From Prostheceraeus crozeri (taxonomy: Eukaryota > Platyhelminthes > Polycladida > Euryleptidae), in the NCBI GenBank assembly GCA_907163375.1, contig CAJQUW010009012.1, positions 62,001 through 126,000 of the forward strand: a stretch of DNA of 64,000 nt, written 5' to 3'. The notes under the pieces were generated by a model that had not been told where the DNA came from, ran no database searches, and worked only from the letters and a program-made list of their open reading frames with translations. The stretch's first letter is position 1. Each line of letters opens with the position of its first letter. Shown here piece by piece: positions 11,150 to 25,000 of this stretch. A program made the translations under genes and the position numbers.

Positions 11150-12911
11150 TTACAGTCAAGCTACAGGGGATGAAGCCTTGCCGCTCGGCCGGAGTTTGTG
11201 CCTAAATTTGTGCCGAATTCTTTCAAGCAAGATCGGTATTTTTAACAAATCGATGACGCTCTATATATTCCGCGTGCTTGGAAAAGTCAAATATGAAATG
11301 ACTTGTACTTACATGTACAACCGGTCCATGACTGAACCGCATGATTAGTCAGTAGACAGTCAAGTGCTTTTCTGCGCTTCCATAATGTAAACGGGAGATT
11401 TTTGACAGCAGCGATGTCAATTAGTTCATGCTATTCAAAAATACTTTTTCATAAATCATCGAAATTAAATTGACCTCAGGAATTGGTGAGAAATTGCTGC
11501 CATGTGCAAACGACACGAAGCTATTAAACCGTTTGGAAAATCCTGACGGACAAACTGATGAATTCAAGATTTCATAAAGCCTACGGAAATATAGAAAGTA
11601 GATGTACATGCACTAGAAAAAAAATCCGCTTTCTTGAAAAGCTGTAGGAAGTAGAAACAATGGAAACGTCACCTCTCTCAATCAACTACAGAGTCCTATT
11701 GAAATGAAGATGATCGTGTTCAAGCTTTCACGTCAACTGCGCGAAAATTTGAAAAGAACTGTTCAGTAGAAACAGTCGAAAATCTGGCTTTGCAGCTTGT
11801 TTCATAGTCTTAAGTCGTGTAAGGTGTTGTTTAGAACCGAAACGTTATTATTTACCAGCTCATGCTCTGATTGGTTGATCCCCACTATTTAATGACCAGT
11901 TGTCAATCGATTCACAGTTAAGTATTGAGTATACATTTGTCCATTGACTAATATCCTCCCTCTAGTCGTTGGCTGATTTCAGATTTATGTTCATGAGGTA
12001 TTCTTGTAGAATCAATTCTGTCAAGTATCTAAAGTAGAATGGAATTTAATTCCAAGAAATTTCGAAATATTTTAATGGTGATATAATGATTCAAAGAATT
12101 ATAACAACATAAATTGATAAATGAAGACAGGAAGTCCTCACCCATAGAAATCAGACACTATACCATATAAAGTCTAGAGGGGTCATCGCGTTGAAACCGC
12201 CTATCTCGACGTGGCAACGAATTTTTCGGTTGGCGAGCAGCTTTAATGACCACCTGAAATCAGCTGATTACCCGTCTGGCCTAATGCAGTAAAACAATCT
12301 AATTACTATGTCCTTACCCATGTCCTTATCAATAGAGTATCTGCCACGATTCGTGCTGATGCCTTGAATTGACGCCGCTCTTTTCCACCGCTCATGATTT
12401 GAATGTGCACCAATCAGTCAAGGGAGTGTAGAAGACCGCTTGTCTTAGTAGCCGGATGCATTCGGCAAGTTTTTGTCGATTTAGCCCGTGCAGATGGGGA
12501 GGATTGACAGGATTCACAAATTGATGAGAGCTTTGAGGTTTGATGCACATGATGTGATTGAGGATCAAAGAGGTTTGATAGAATTAGTGTTAATTTAGAT
12601 AGGAGTTAGTGTTAGTTTAGAGAATTAGTTAACAAGTATTGTCGCTGCTGTAGAGCACCTTAATAGCAAAGAACAAAGGTTAAAAGTATAATATGGAAGT
12701 AATGCCTCATCACTTCAGCTAGTGATCTGGAGACAACCTTCATCACGCTGATTGCCGCATTACATACACTGCAGAAGGAAAGAAGACCATTTGAGTCCCA
12801 TGAGGTCGCACTCGACATGCTGCTACTGTTGTTTAGCCGTTGTTTAGCCATACACTACCCATCAACATATCATGGCAGCGGTATATTTAAATATTTGTTT
12901 CGAATATCATC
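11150..12911. other. Upstream region of ATP5PD, no gene recognised
   Basis: About 1.76 kb of AT-rich sequence between the inverted-repeat element and the ATP5PD start codon. It must hold the promoter and any untranslated first exon, but I see no confident TATA box or initiator and only short, stop-rich frames. Confidence 0.4.
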
Positions 12912-13033
12912 ATGGCAAATCGACAGCTTGCGAAGTCTGCAGTAAATTGGGTTGAATTTTATCAGAAATGTCCGAAACATCAGATTGATCAATATCGTGT
13001 TCTGAAGGCAAAGTCAGATAATCTGCTGACTAG
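12912..13033 (+). CDS. ATP5PD: ATP5PD coding exon 1
   Basis: Encodes residues 1-40 plus two bases of codon 41 (AG). The start context is ATCATCATGGC. The donor is CTAG|GTATGG. The sequence around this donor is repeated further into the intron (13441 onward). Confidence 0.9.
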
Positions 13034-16000
13034 GTATGGGTGCTTTTTTTACCATTCATTTGAAGATAAATCGACTTCAATTATAACATTTCATCACGTA
13101 GGAATTTACATTCACGGTTTTGTGATTGCATATTATGCTGTTAATGTTTTCATATTTATTTGCCATTAGGACTTTCTGATTTTTGAATTTGAAATTTCTG
13201 TATCATGTAGTTAGTGGGAGTGGCTGAACGTTCACCTTCGTTAATGGCCCGCCCTTTCGAAGCCAGTGAAATCTGAGGGCATCTGCAAGGTTTAAGCGTG
13301 TGGAACTGCCGGGATCGCAATTTCCATCTTTTCCAAAATTGGTCTACTGTAAATATTTTAAATTTATTCATTCAAACCCGATTTAACCTGATATTCCCAC
13401 AATTTTTTCTTCGATAAATACCCATTCCCTCAATTGTATGACTGATCTACTGACTAGGCATGAATGTCTATTTGACCATCAAATTGAAGATAAATCGCAT
13501 ACCACCCAGTCTTTCGCTTTTTTTCGCTATTTTGACGAAATGCCGGATTTTTTGCTTTTTAAAATATTTTTTCGCTTTTTTTCTTTTTTTTAATGAAATT
13601 TTAATATATCGACTCCTGCACTTGCAAACTTTTCTGATTTATACAACTGCATCAAATATAGATGCTGATGAAACTGAAAGTAACAATGATCCACATTGTG
13701 GATATGAAATAGACATATCAATTATACGAGCATATTTGAACATTCTATGTATCCATGTATTTCTATTCATTTTCAGTTCTTGATTGTAGCCGTTACCATA
13801 GAAGAAAACGAAGAATATTCATGTGTTATCATCATCTTAAATCTGTCACGCATTTGTCAACTTGTGCTGCCCATTGAAGTCACAATATCTTCAATAAAAG
13901 TAATAGCAACTCATTGTTCTCATTTCGAAAATGTACTTTTCTATTTACGCATACATTGGGTGATAAAATTTCAAATAATTCAATTAATAACATTTCTTTG
14001 CAATTCCTTCAGAGTAGCAACCAAAATTTTTGACTAAACAATAATTATGATAAATAAATACCCCTTTTATCTTTTGAGGCACAGTAGGTGTGTAGCCTGT
14101 TTTCCATGTATTATTTATCATTACATCTACTTGTATCATTCATCATTCCTGAGTGCTTAGCAGGAATGCATAGTGTCCCTATTTTAAGAGTCTTTAATTA
14201 TGAAATAAAATATGTCACAAACCGCAGTGAAAATAGTTAAATCAAAAGTTAGTTTCTTTTAAACACATCTCCGAGAGGTTGACCATAAATATCATTTCTC
14301 AAAAATGTGGAAGAAGTGAAAACAAATTTGTATATACAAGTCCAACCCAACGGAGATGGAGAAGAGGACGTTAAACGGATAAAGTAAAGTAAAGTAAGTA
14401 AGTACTAGTCAGGGACCCATGAACAAAACATTTGTACGAGTATCTTCTACACTACTTAACACAAAATGCCAGAACAAATCAGAGGTTATTCGTTCCATAA
14501 TGCTCGTATTAAAAATGATGTAACAAAGAATTCTACCTTAAAAGGCATTCGAATGTACGGTACATTTAGTGCGTTCGGTGGATTTTAGCACATTTATTGA
14601 CGGTCATTCATCAAAAAGAATGAGAAACGTACGGCCTATTGAAACTATAGTCAAAATCTTACCTCAAAATTGTACATTGACTACAGATTTTGGCACTTAG
14701 CCAACAAAACAGAATTTTAATACAGTCTTTCCAAAACAGCTGGGATTTCTGCATATTTTAGACTGAGATCTTGTGTTCAAATTTCAATGTTTCACTAAAT
14801 ACTATTTAGGTGAGACACGCAAACATTTGTTAAGCAAAAATATTTAAGAGAACCATGAGAGAAAATCTTAGCACATTGAGATTACCAGATATTCAAAATA
14901 ACACTTCTTGCATAGGCTGTTACCGGACCGTCGGCACTACTACATACAAAAACGGCTTTCTGACTTTTCGGTGAGCTGAGCGAGCTGGTGTGTTTGCGTC
15001 CGGCTAGCGAACCGTCTTCCTAGCGGCTTGTCGTACTTTGCGGCAATGTTATTGTTCTCTCATAGATTTAGAGATTCATAGATACGTCTCCAAGCGTTAG
15101 GAACATAGATGGCATTTCCCTCAGAATAGCAGGACAGGGGAACTGCGAGAAAGTCATATTATTTTAGCATTACTCATTAGTAGCCTTTCGTTCGCTACTT
15201 CATACACCGTAGAATAGATTTTTTCGTGATTTTCATGAAAATTTCGTGATAGATGAAATTTTATTAGTAAGTTAAGACTGCATAACTTTCTCCTGGGTCA
15301 TCATCAGACAAAAAAGACTGAATTCTCTCTTCCACTTTTGGGCAGTGTTTTTCATTTTTTTAAATACTGTACTTCCATTTCGCCAATAAATATTTGGGAG
15401 AGACAAATTCAGTCTTTTTTGACCGATAGGCATCTAGTCAATGGCTGTGAACGGGAGGTTCTTCATTATATACAAATAAAAAGTTAAACGCAGGTTGTCT
15501 CTCCCTCGGTTACGCCAGATAATTTGATAAAAAGTAAAAGCAATATTTTCAACTCGGACGTTACGGGTTGGAAATCTTGCTTTCATTGTTTATTGAATTA
15601 TCTGGCGTAACTACCGAGGGAGAGACAACCTGCTTTTAACTTTTCATTTGTACATGTATATACATATATAATTTTTTGTCTGATAATGGCAATTGGAAAC
15701 CTTCCGTTTACGGCAATTAATCAGAAGTTTCGCCTGAGTATATGAAATATTCATTCAGAAGATTGATAAATTCTGTTCGTTTTTCGCTTAACTATGAATA
15801 TTAATTGAAGTGATGATTACATAGTTAATTATTGCTGGCCTATAGAACATAGTAGAACGACCTGCTGTTCTCAAAATTGCTTCAATTTTTCAGATACAAA
15901 CATGTCAAGTAAATACAAAGTCGAATGGGAAAAGGAACGCCCGTGGTTGGAAGCAGATAAGAATGACAAAACGAAAGCTCTGTGTAAATATTGTAAGAAA

Positions 16001-19000
16001 AGTTTTGGAAGTGGTGGTGTAGGGCAAGTTAAACAACACGAAAATAGTGCAGTGCACAAGCGTAACAGTCCCGTACCATCTCAATTGCGTTTGACATCAA
16101 ATGTTCAAATAGTGACTAAGAATTATGACGAGTCAGCTGCCAACTCTGCCAAGCAAACCTTGAAAGCTGAGGTAGTGAATGCTTTACATATAGTACAACA
16201 CAATATATCTTTTGCAAGTGCAGCAGATGACGGGAAACGGTTCCGAATAATGTTTCCTGGACATCAAGCCTCGGAAAATTACCAGTGTGGACGCACTAAA
16301 GTGTCTTATATGATCAGGTTTGGCATTTCCGAGTACTTCAAGAAAGAGCTAATACAAGATGTTAGCGAAGTGCCTTTCACTTTTAAATTTGATGAGACGA
16401 CTACGTCTCAAGTGAAAAAACAACTCAATGCTTATGTCTGCTACTGGTCGGAAAAGCAAAACAAAGTAGTGAATGTGTACGCAGGTACCTTATTCTTGGG
16501 CCATTGTACTGCTTTTGATTTGGTGGAACATTTTAAAGAAATGACACAATCTTAATTTGAAACCTGACTTTTTGCTCCATCTTGGAATGGATGGCCCGAA
16601 AGTTAACCTGGCGTTCCAAAAGCAACTTTCTGAGACATTAGAGGACAGTGAAATACTTGATCTAGGAACATGTTCCCTTCATCCAGTACACACAGCTTTC
16701 AAAAAGGGGCTGAAAAATTATTGTTTCCGTTTGAGTCATTTTTCCATGACATACATTTCTTCTTCAAGTTATCCTCTGGGAGACGAGAGGACTACAAAAA
16801 GATTTCTTCGTTGACTGAAGTTGTAGGTGCATTCATAAACATGTTCGGTGAAACCCGTTGGCTGTGTATGAGAAACGTAGGTGTTCGAGTTCTAGAGCAA
16901 TACCCTAACCTGAAAAAGTACTTTCTTGAATTCCTTCCGAAGCAAAAAGGTTTCAATCACAAGAATGGAGTTGGAAAGACTGTTCGTTATGCTAGAATTT
17001 CAGAACTCTTGACAGATCCCTTACTGAAGTCTATCTGTCATTCATGGTTTTTATTGCTCAGGATTTTGAATCCTTCCTTCGAAGGTTTCAGTTTGATCAG
17101 CCAATGATTCACGTCCTCTATCCCGGAAGCCTTGAGCTTTTACGCGGACTTATGACGAAGTTTCTTAAAAGGAAGATTTGACAACATTCCAAAATCAGAT
17201 GATGATCAGATTACCATGAGTTTCAATGTGTAGGAGGCATGTAGAAGTAGGAGCGAAGGCAACAAGTCTGTTGGCAGATTTTTTAGTTTTCTCTCAGACG
17301 ACCCTCGCTACATTCCAATCAGAATGCCGTAATTTTTTCCTAACCACTACTGAGTATCTGAATAACAATCTACCACACAAGAATAATGGTATCAGATACG
17401 CGCAATTTCTCCACCACGAGAAAAGGAACGAGCCCAAAGCGACCAACGCCATCTCAAACCTTGCAATCGCTGTATGTAAGGTAAGTTGAATTTACATATT
17501 CCATAATAAACAATTATAGATTTTCAAACTATTTTCGAAAAGCTTTTGAAGTAATAAGACACAATATACTCCTAAACATATACATTCAGGAGTAAGAGGA
17601 TGCATTCTAAATTGGTTTAAATCATACCTAAATCAAAGAAGTCATTATACAATAGTAGATGGTCTTATGTCTGCAACATTCACTGTCAAATCGGATATTA
17701 TTAACGATATTTAAGCTACTTTCCCTCCTCATGAATTGAATATCTTTGCGGATGATGCCACATAGATATTGAGAAGTAGAAGCCTGGAAATTCTCCATAT
17801 AACCGCGCATGAAAGACGTGTAACGTTGAATACCTTAAGTATAGAAGTGCATGATGTTCGACTGAATATGTAACAAAACAGAATACATGATTTTTCTTCG
17901 AAGCGTCTTATCGATTTACTACGTGAACTTTAATATAATACCTAGCACAAACATTAAGAGATAATTGATAATTTGAGTAATAATTATTGATTGCTTATCT
18001 TTTATTCGCAATATATAACAAATTACAGGCAGAAGAACTATACACTGTTCTATAATTTACGCCGGTATATTCCGCAAGAATTTTGTTTCAAGTATAGTGT
18101 GTAAATGTTCATTCAATATTAAATTACGATATTCTCATCAACCAGCAAGGATATCAAGTTAACATTGAGAAATTCCCATGTACACGGCACGTCTACATCA
18201 TTTTGCGCTATAGTTTTATTCCTACTCACTTGGTGGGAAATACGACAATCCGTAATAAGCGACAGATATTCATAAATGTATTTAAAAATATTAATACGCT
18301 TATAGGTACTTGGACGATCTGTAAACAAAGTATTTTCGATGAATGGTCATACTGATGCGATTGTGGACCAGATACGGAGACAGTGGCAGGTGTATCAACT
18401 CGAAAGTCTCTTACCTGAGCATTATGTTAGTGACGGAAGTGAAGCTGGCGACACCATGACTCGTAAGGATATAGAGTTTCATGACTATATTGTCATGTTA
18501 TCAGTTTCAGTTTTCACTTGTTACAATTGTTAGGTTTGAAGACTTTGATTTTTTGTTCAAGTTTGGTTTGGCCATAGCGCCCATGAGTTTATCTGCTGTC
18601 GTTACAACCGATGATGTTGAATATTTCTGTTTTCCATTGAATATTTCTACATTATCAATTATGGTATATATTTTCAGGGACTCTATCCTATTGGCCAAAC
18701 GCTTTCGAAGCTGAGGATTTGGAACCAGAGTCGCGAAAATCTCGTTTCAAAAGAATTGATGAGTTCTGGAGAATTGTTGGTCAATTTGAAGATTCTGATG
18801 GCAAAAAGAAATACCCTCAGCTGCTAGCATTTGTAAAATGTATTCTTAGTCTTTCTCATGGAAACGCGGTCCCGGAACGTGGATTTTCCATTAATCGGAA
18901 AATGTTGGATGCCCACGGTTCATCACTTGGAGAAGATACCATTCATTGTTAGCCTACGTCGAGGTGAGTTTAGTAAGAGCGGTTTTAAGAGCTATTCTAA

Positions 19001-22000
19001 GTTATCAAATATATCGACAAGCAAAACTGGCCAAAAAAATGTAGATTTCTGCGTGATATGTGTTGGTGTACTGCATGAGTCTATACTTAACTGTCAGCCA
19101 CTGGCCTGTGACTTTGTCTTGATATTTATCTTGTCTCTTCAACGCTATCACACAAGTTTTAAATTTGGTTATATTTACATTGCAGTGAAGGATGAAATAC
19201 TTCGCGCTGGAGGCGGAACGAATGTGGCAGTTACTGATGCACTATTGCAGGAGTCAAAACAAGCCCATTCTCGGTACAAGCAACACCAAGAGGCCAATAA
19301 ATTGGAAAAGGAACGAATGGAAATCGCGTTGAAGAAAAAAAGAGAAAAACGCCAAAAGGAAGATGACAAGACATTGTTAGAGAATGAAAGAGCATCAATT
19401 GTTGCCCGGATTAAACTTGCTGGCGAACAAATTCGTGAAGGAAGTGGTCTTCTTCGAGCTGCAATTAGTGGAAGAAACCTAGAAAAGGAAGCTATTATTC
19501 GAGCTGAAGAAAAGATCCAGAGTAGCCTGAAGCGAAAGAATGAACTAGACTTGGAGCTAAAAAAATCGAAAGTGAAATGAACTCGAAAATGTTACGTTTG
19601 GGCTAAATATGATCGAATTCCGATGGAGATAATAGTTTTACCTGATATGTGAAATGTATACTGTGCATCAATTAGTTGGTATCTTAATACATTTTGGTTA
19701 CATATTCACAAGAATTCACTCGCGAGTTGCGAAAAGTGTCAAACATTTTTGTATGATTTGTTTAACCATGGCATTTATCGATTATATCCTCCGATAAATA
19801 GTACGCAGAGTACGTCAAAATTGTGATGTCCAAGATAAATAAAACGAAAGTAGGTTATCGTTACACTTATGGTCCACCTTCATTAAAACTACTATATCCT
19901 ATGCATATATTTCTTATTGATTTGCTTCGTACAACCTTCATTTATTCTTTTTTTCGCTATTTTTTCGCTTTTTTTATTGTGGCGACCGGCTGGGTGGTCT
20001 GAAATCGACTTCAATTATGATACTTCATCACGTGTATGTAGAAACTTTTGTGATCGTCGATTGTGATGTTTACGTTCCTTACATTTGTGCTATTAGGCCT
20101 AAAAGCATTTGAGCCTACCTACTAGGTCATATACCGTAATTAGTGGAGTTGACTGAAGGTTAAGCCACGTTTATAGCACTGAAGCCGGTGAAATCTGAGG
20201 TTATCTGCAAGGTTTATGTGTGTTTGTGTATTATCAATTGCATGAGTGATTAACTGGCCAGGTATGGAGGTTCTTTTCACCCTTCGTTTGAAAATAAATC
20301 GACTTCTATTATGTTTTTTTATTACGTGAGAAACTATACTAATCACAAAATTATCTTGTACCTTTGAATTGCTTTCCAATGTTAATAGGCGACATCGTTA
20401 TAAAATTGCCAACTTAAATATAGGTATCTATGAAAATATTAAGCACTGTATGGCATGGATAAGTGAGTCACTGAATTGATTTACATTTCCATGAATGTTG
20501 TGAGATGCACTGCAGCTAGAAAGCTTTGATTTTGAAGCTAATTGCACTCAAGCATGTCCACACTATCCCTGAAATGAAAGTAGAATTGAGAAATAAAATT
20601 GGAGGAGAAATGTAGGGGAACTCAAGAAAAGATGGCTCAAAGTGGAGGCCTTTGAATTTTAAGTAGTGAGGTTGGCAACATCAGAAATAGTTTGATATGA
20701 ATTTTAGAAAAATAATTTAGGGTACAGAGCGAGACAAAACCGAGATTTAGTGAATTGTTCTACTGTTAGAAGAGGAAATCCACCGAGCGCTGCAATCGCC
20801 CACTGCTTAGAGTTTCTCTGAATAACATTTTCATCCACAGATGATTAGCATATGTGAAATGAATGATTGTCTTATAAACGGTCTACAATGTTGTGCGCAA
20901 GGCTGGTATGAGAAGGCGGAGACCGTTTGTTGAGAATGCAAAGGAGATTGAGAGAATGATTGACTAAGAAAAGAATGCATGTGAAGAGAAATTTGGAAGG
21001 TGATATTTGCGAACGAGAGTGAGTTTCGAAGATTGAGGATTGACGGGCGGATGCAAGTTCATAAGAAAGGATGAGCGAATGAAGGCTAAGAACGTCATTA
21101 CAAGGTATACAAAGATGGAAAGTTGGTTCAACTAATGTTCTAGGAGCGATTTGACGCTATGATCTTAGTTACAAACTCTATAAACTCTTTCGTGAAATTC
21201 GAAAAGCGTGAATACTTGCTTTAACGATTAGACTAGTTTTGCTGCATCGTCGCCAGACTTCCGGATTCCACCTTCAATAAAACATAGCTCATTATTAGCT
21301 GATCAGTTTCACGATGTTGGAATCACTCGAAAGATAGACCGGCCTGTGATTTTGTGATTGTCTATTGTGCTGTTTTTGTTTATACATGTGTGCTATTAGG
21401 ACTAGGCGTTAAACCTACTATTTATAACATATAATAAGTGGGAGTGGCTGAAAGTTCATCCTTGTTGATAGCACTCTTGAAGCCCGGGAAATCTGAGGCT
21501 ATCTGCCAAGTTTAAGTGTGTTAGCAATTACATAAATGCTTTCTATGATTAATAAACATCGACAATTATGGCATCTGCATGGCCTCGACCATTCTTGTTG
21601 TTTGTCAAGCGACTGTTCTGTCAGGTGTAGTGAATAATGGCCCAGATTGCATTTCGAGACTAATATAATATACAGAGCTCGCACGATGGGCCATTTCACA
21701 CGAGCCGAGACATGAGGTCGGAAAAACATTTGTTAGAATACACCTTTTCGTTGTCATTTTCGTCTAGAGCATGTTCCGACGTTTTAGTATCACTATTTAG
21801 ACTCACTATATGATAAAGTAAATGATTTTTTCTGCTGCATCGAAAAAAATATGAAAAGATTTAATTATTAATTTGTTTTTTGATGCTGATTTATTGGAAG
21901 TAAATATTCCGCATACGAAACATTTTCTGGTGATTGCATTTCTAGGAAACAGTGATTTACTTATCCTGGATCACTGATTACTATTACACTGTGGTGTAGG

Positions 22001-25000
22001 TTTGATAATCTTGCCGTGAATATCTATATGAATGATGTCACGTGACATTCAGGGTTCAAGGTCGGTTCATGCTCATCCGCATTGATGTGCGCTTCGCTAT
22101 GATTCACAACTTCCGTTGACGCCTTAGCGAGCAGATGTATCGTGGCTCCTCGTTCAGGCAGACTGTTCATCATCATCGTGTCATAAGTTTCACCAAACAA
22201 CGACGTCTATTTTTGTATGGTTTGATTCCTCGTCCCGCTAGCTACTCTGATAGTTCACCGCTGGTCTCCAAACTCAATTTACATCTCTATATCTTGGCTT
22301 GAGTTCACTCATTTATGTGTTTTTTCAATGTATCTTCGCATCGCTGTTTGCTGGGTTTGCCTGTTTTCCCTATACAAAGCTACACCGTCGGATCAGTCAG
22401 TCACGCATCTTTGCTATGACGTCAGACAGACTGCAATACTCTCGCTCCCATATCCTTAGCTTGCAGCGGGATATTTCTATCTCCCGGTCTGTACGTCGTT
22501 CCCTTTGGTATTACAAGCTCTTACGCAAGAAGGATTCAACTGTTGTTTCGTGCTGCCACGCTCCTGTGTTCTCCCAATCAATCACTCTCCCTCCTGCACA
22601 TGCATCCACGCCAAGTACTCGCCTCCCTCAACTTCGTGCCTCATACTCGCACGCGCGTGCTTTCTCCCAAACGGTCACTCGCACACCTCTGCACGCATCC
22701 ATGCCTAGTCCTCTTCTCCCTCAACTTCCCCATCCTGTATCGCAACCACAGCAGCTGAGATTACAACGGCGACCAAGGAATAAGCAAGTGCCTTCACCCT
22801 CTATCTTACTGTTCAATGCCCGCTCGTTATCTAACAAATGTGATGATCTTAAGTTACGTGCTGTTAACCTTGAACCTGATGTCATCTGTATCACTGAGAC
22901 TTGGCGCAGCTATAACTGATGAGGCTGTGTCTCTTGATGGCTATGATTTAATTCGAAAAGATCGAGATGTCAATGGAGGAGGAGTTGCTCTTTATCATAA
23001 GTCCTATCTGCGTGTTTCCATTATTAACAATCCTCGCCCTAGCATCAAGTCAAACATCTTATCGTGCCACTTTCCAGACTTACAGTTTACAGCTACGATT
23101 ACAGTTCTTTACCATCCTTACTGGGGTGCAGCCTTTGCCCACACTACCGTACTTGAACACTTACAATATATTTTTGTTGATCCTACGGTAAATCATTCTA
23201 TTCTTGTGGGTGATATCAATGACCTACGTCATCACATTTCTGATTTCTTTTTATTCCACGATCTAAAACAAATTGTAACTGCGCAGACCAGGGGCTCGAA
23301 TATTTTAGATATTATAGCTACTAATCATTCGGAGCGATTTGAGAACCCCTCTTGTGTTGCTCCACTGGGTAGATCTGATCATAAAGGCGTTTTCGTGAAA
23401 CCTTGTGTCCCTAAACCTGTTATCACAAAGATAGTAAAAGTCCGTTCTTTCACCGCATCTTCCTACGCTAGTTGTTGTGAGTTTTTGATGTGTATTAACT
23501 GGGATAATTTTTTCCTTGCTTCAGACGATTTGGACATTCATGTTGACAAGTTTCTGAATTTTTTATTGTTCCTGTTACAAACGTATTTCCCAGAAAAAAA
23601 TGTTCGCATGCGCAGTTGTGACCCTCCCTGGCTTTCCCCCGCTCTAAAGGCGTTGTCCGATTCCAGAGATCGTGCTCTTTCATGTGGCAACTACCCTAAG
23701 TTTGTCAATCTTCGTGAAAGATTCTTATCAGAGGTTTCTAAAGCTAAGAGTAGGTACTATCATAGTTTGAAAGCTGGTTCCCAGTCTGAGAAGTGGAAGG
23801 TCATCAATTCCCAAATCAAGAAACCAACTGTTGAAAGTACCATTGACTTTCCAAAAGCTCTTGATCTTAATAACCAATTCAAGTCCACGTTTTCACCCCC
23901 AGATATTGATCACTTCGTCGATTCTCGGATAGATTCCCACGTCTCATCGACCTGTGTAGTCACTGAGTCTGAAGTGGTAGCCTTGATTAGAAAATGCAAA
24001 TCTAACTCTTCCGGTCCTGACGACTTACCTGGGTTTTTTATTAGAAGTTTTGCTGAGTTTTTGTCTTACCCCCTTATTGCCCTTATTACCCCCTTATTAC
24101 CCCCTTTGTCTTACCCCCTTACTGCCTTATCTATAATATGTGCCTAAAAACTGCTTCTTTCCCGCTTGCATGGAAACGTGCCAATATTCTCCCCCTACCT
24201 AAAAAGGACAGTTCCGAATTCAGACCGATCTCTCTACTACCTTTCCTCAGCAAAATACTTGAACGCCTTGTAAGAGATAAACTTCTTCTCCCTTCACTCC
24301 AAAAGAAGATTGATCCCAAACAATTCGCTTATGTCTCGAGATTTGGTGGTTGTTCCAATGCTCTGCTGAGTGTCAGACTTTCCCTGCTTGAGCATTTCAC
24401 CGAAAATGTCAATAACTCCGTCGCCTTACTTACAGTGGATCTGCAAAAGGCGTTCGACACTGTCAGTCACCATCAGCTTCTACTAACTTTAGTTAATAGA
24501 TTTGGTTGCTCCCCCACGTTGTCAGCATGATCAAAAGCTTCCTACAAAATCGTCAACAGAGAGTCCGCATCCCATCTTGTGACACCCCCTTCAACGATCT
24601 CAGTAGTGGCGTTCCTCAAGGATCAATTTTAGGACCCCTTCTGTTTATTTTATTCCTGGATGACATCCCTAACTTTAATGAAACAAAATGTGTGATGTAT
24701 GCTGATGACATCAGTCTCATTCATAAATTTGATGACATCAAAAACTGTAAACTCCAGCCTATTGTTGATTCGCTGTCTGACTGGGTCTGCAAGAAAAGGC
24801 TTGCTATCAATGTTTGCAAAACTAAAGTTATGTTTTTATCACGGAAATCTTGTAATGCGTCCTATCCAGACATTTTTGTCAATGGTGTGCCAATCGAAGT
24901 AGTGACATCTGTGAAAATTCTTGGAGTGATTTTTTCGAATAACTTGCGTTGGAGCGAGCAATTTTCGTCTCTGTATGCAAAATGCTGTCGGGCCATGTCG

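Larger units (their letters stand above)
13498..20001 (+). mobile_element. hAT element (hAT-2), 6.5 kb, 6-bp TSD
   Basis: The termini are CATACCACCCAG on the left and CTGGGTGGTCTG on the right, a 12-bp inverted repeat with one mismatch. AAATCG flanks both sides (13492-13497 and 20002-20007). The uninterrupted target is seen at 13069 onward in the first tandem unit, which confirms the boundaries. Poly-T runs with TTTCGC occur near both ends in the same orientation. Inside are a BED-type hAT transposase gene with introns, two hairpin MITEs, a retroposon tail and a LINE fragment. The 2.4 kb before the transposase start is otherwise non-coding. Confidence 0.9.
13021..21550 (+). repeat. Degraded tandem copies of the ATP5PD exon 1/intron 1 junction
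   Basis: The last 16 or so bases of exon 1 and the following intron recur at 13441 (CTACTGACTAGGCATGAATG), at about 20243 (AACTGGCCAGGTATGGAGG) and, for the later part of the unit, at about 21320-21550. Shared blocks include AAATCGACTTCAATTAT, AGTGGGAGTGGCTGAA and GAAATCTGAGG. Unit length is about 300-420 bp, varying by insertion. The second unit is split by the hAT element 13498-20001. Only the 3' tip of exon 1 is copied, so these are not coding duplicates. Confidence 0.8.

Noticed and set aside
11820-11860. Third hammerhead-like motif (GAACCGAAACGTT)
   Set aside because: It has the GAAAC part, but no TGATGA-like block or flanking helix could be found.
22505-22758. Extra Cys/Ser-rich frames in the LINE 5' region
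   Set aside because: They are alternative-frame readings of the LINE leader of the polyprotein, whose own frame continues into the endonuclease.
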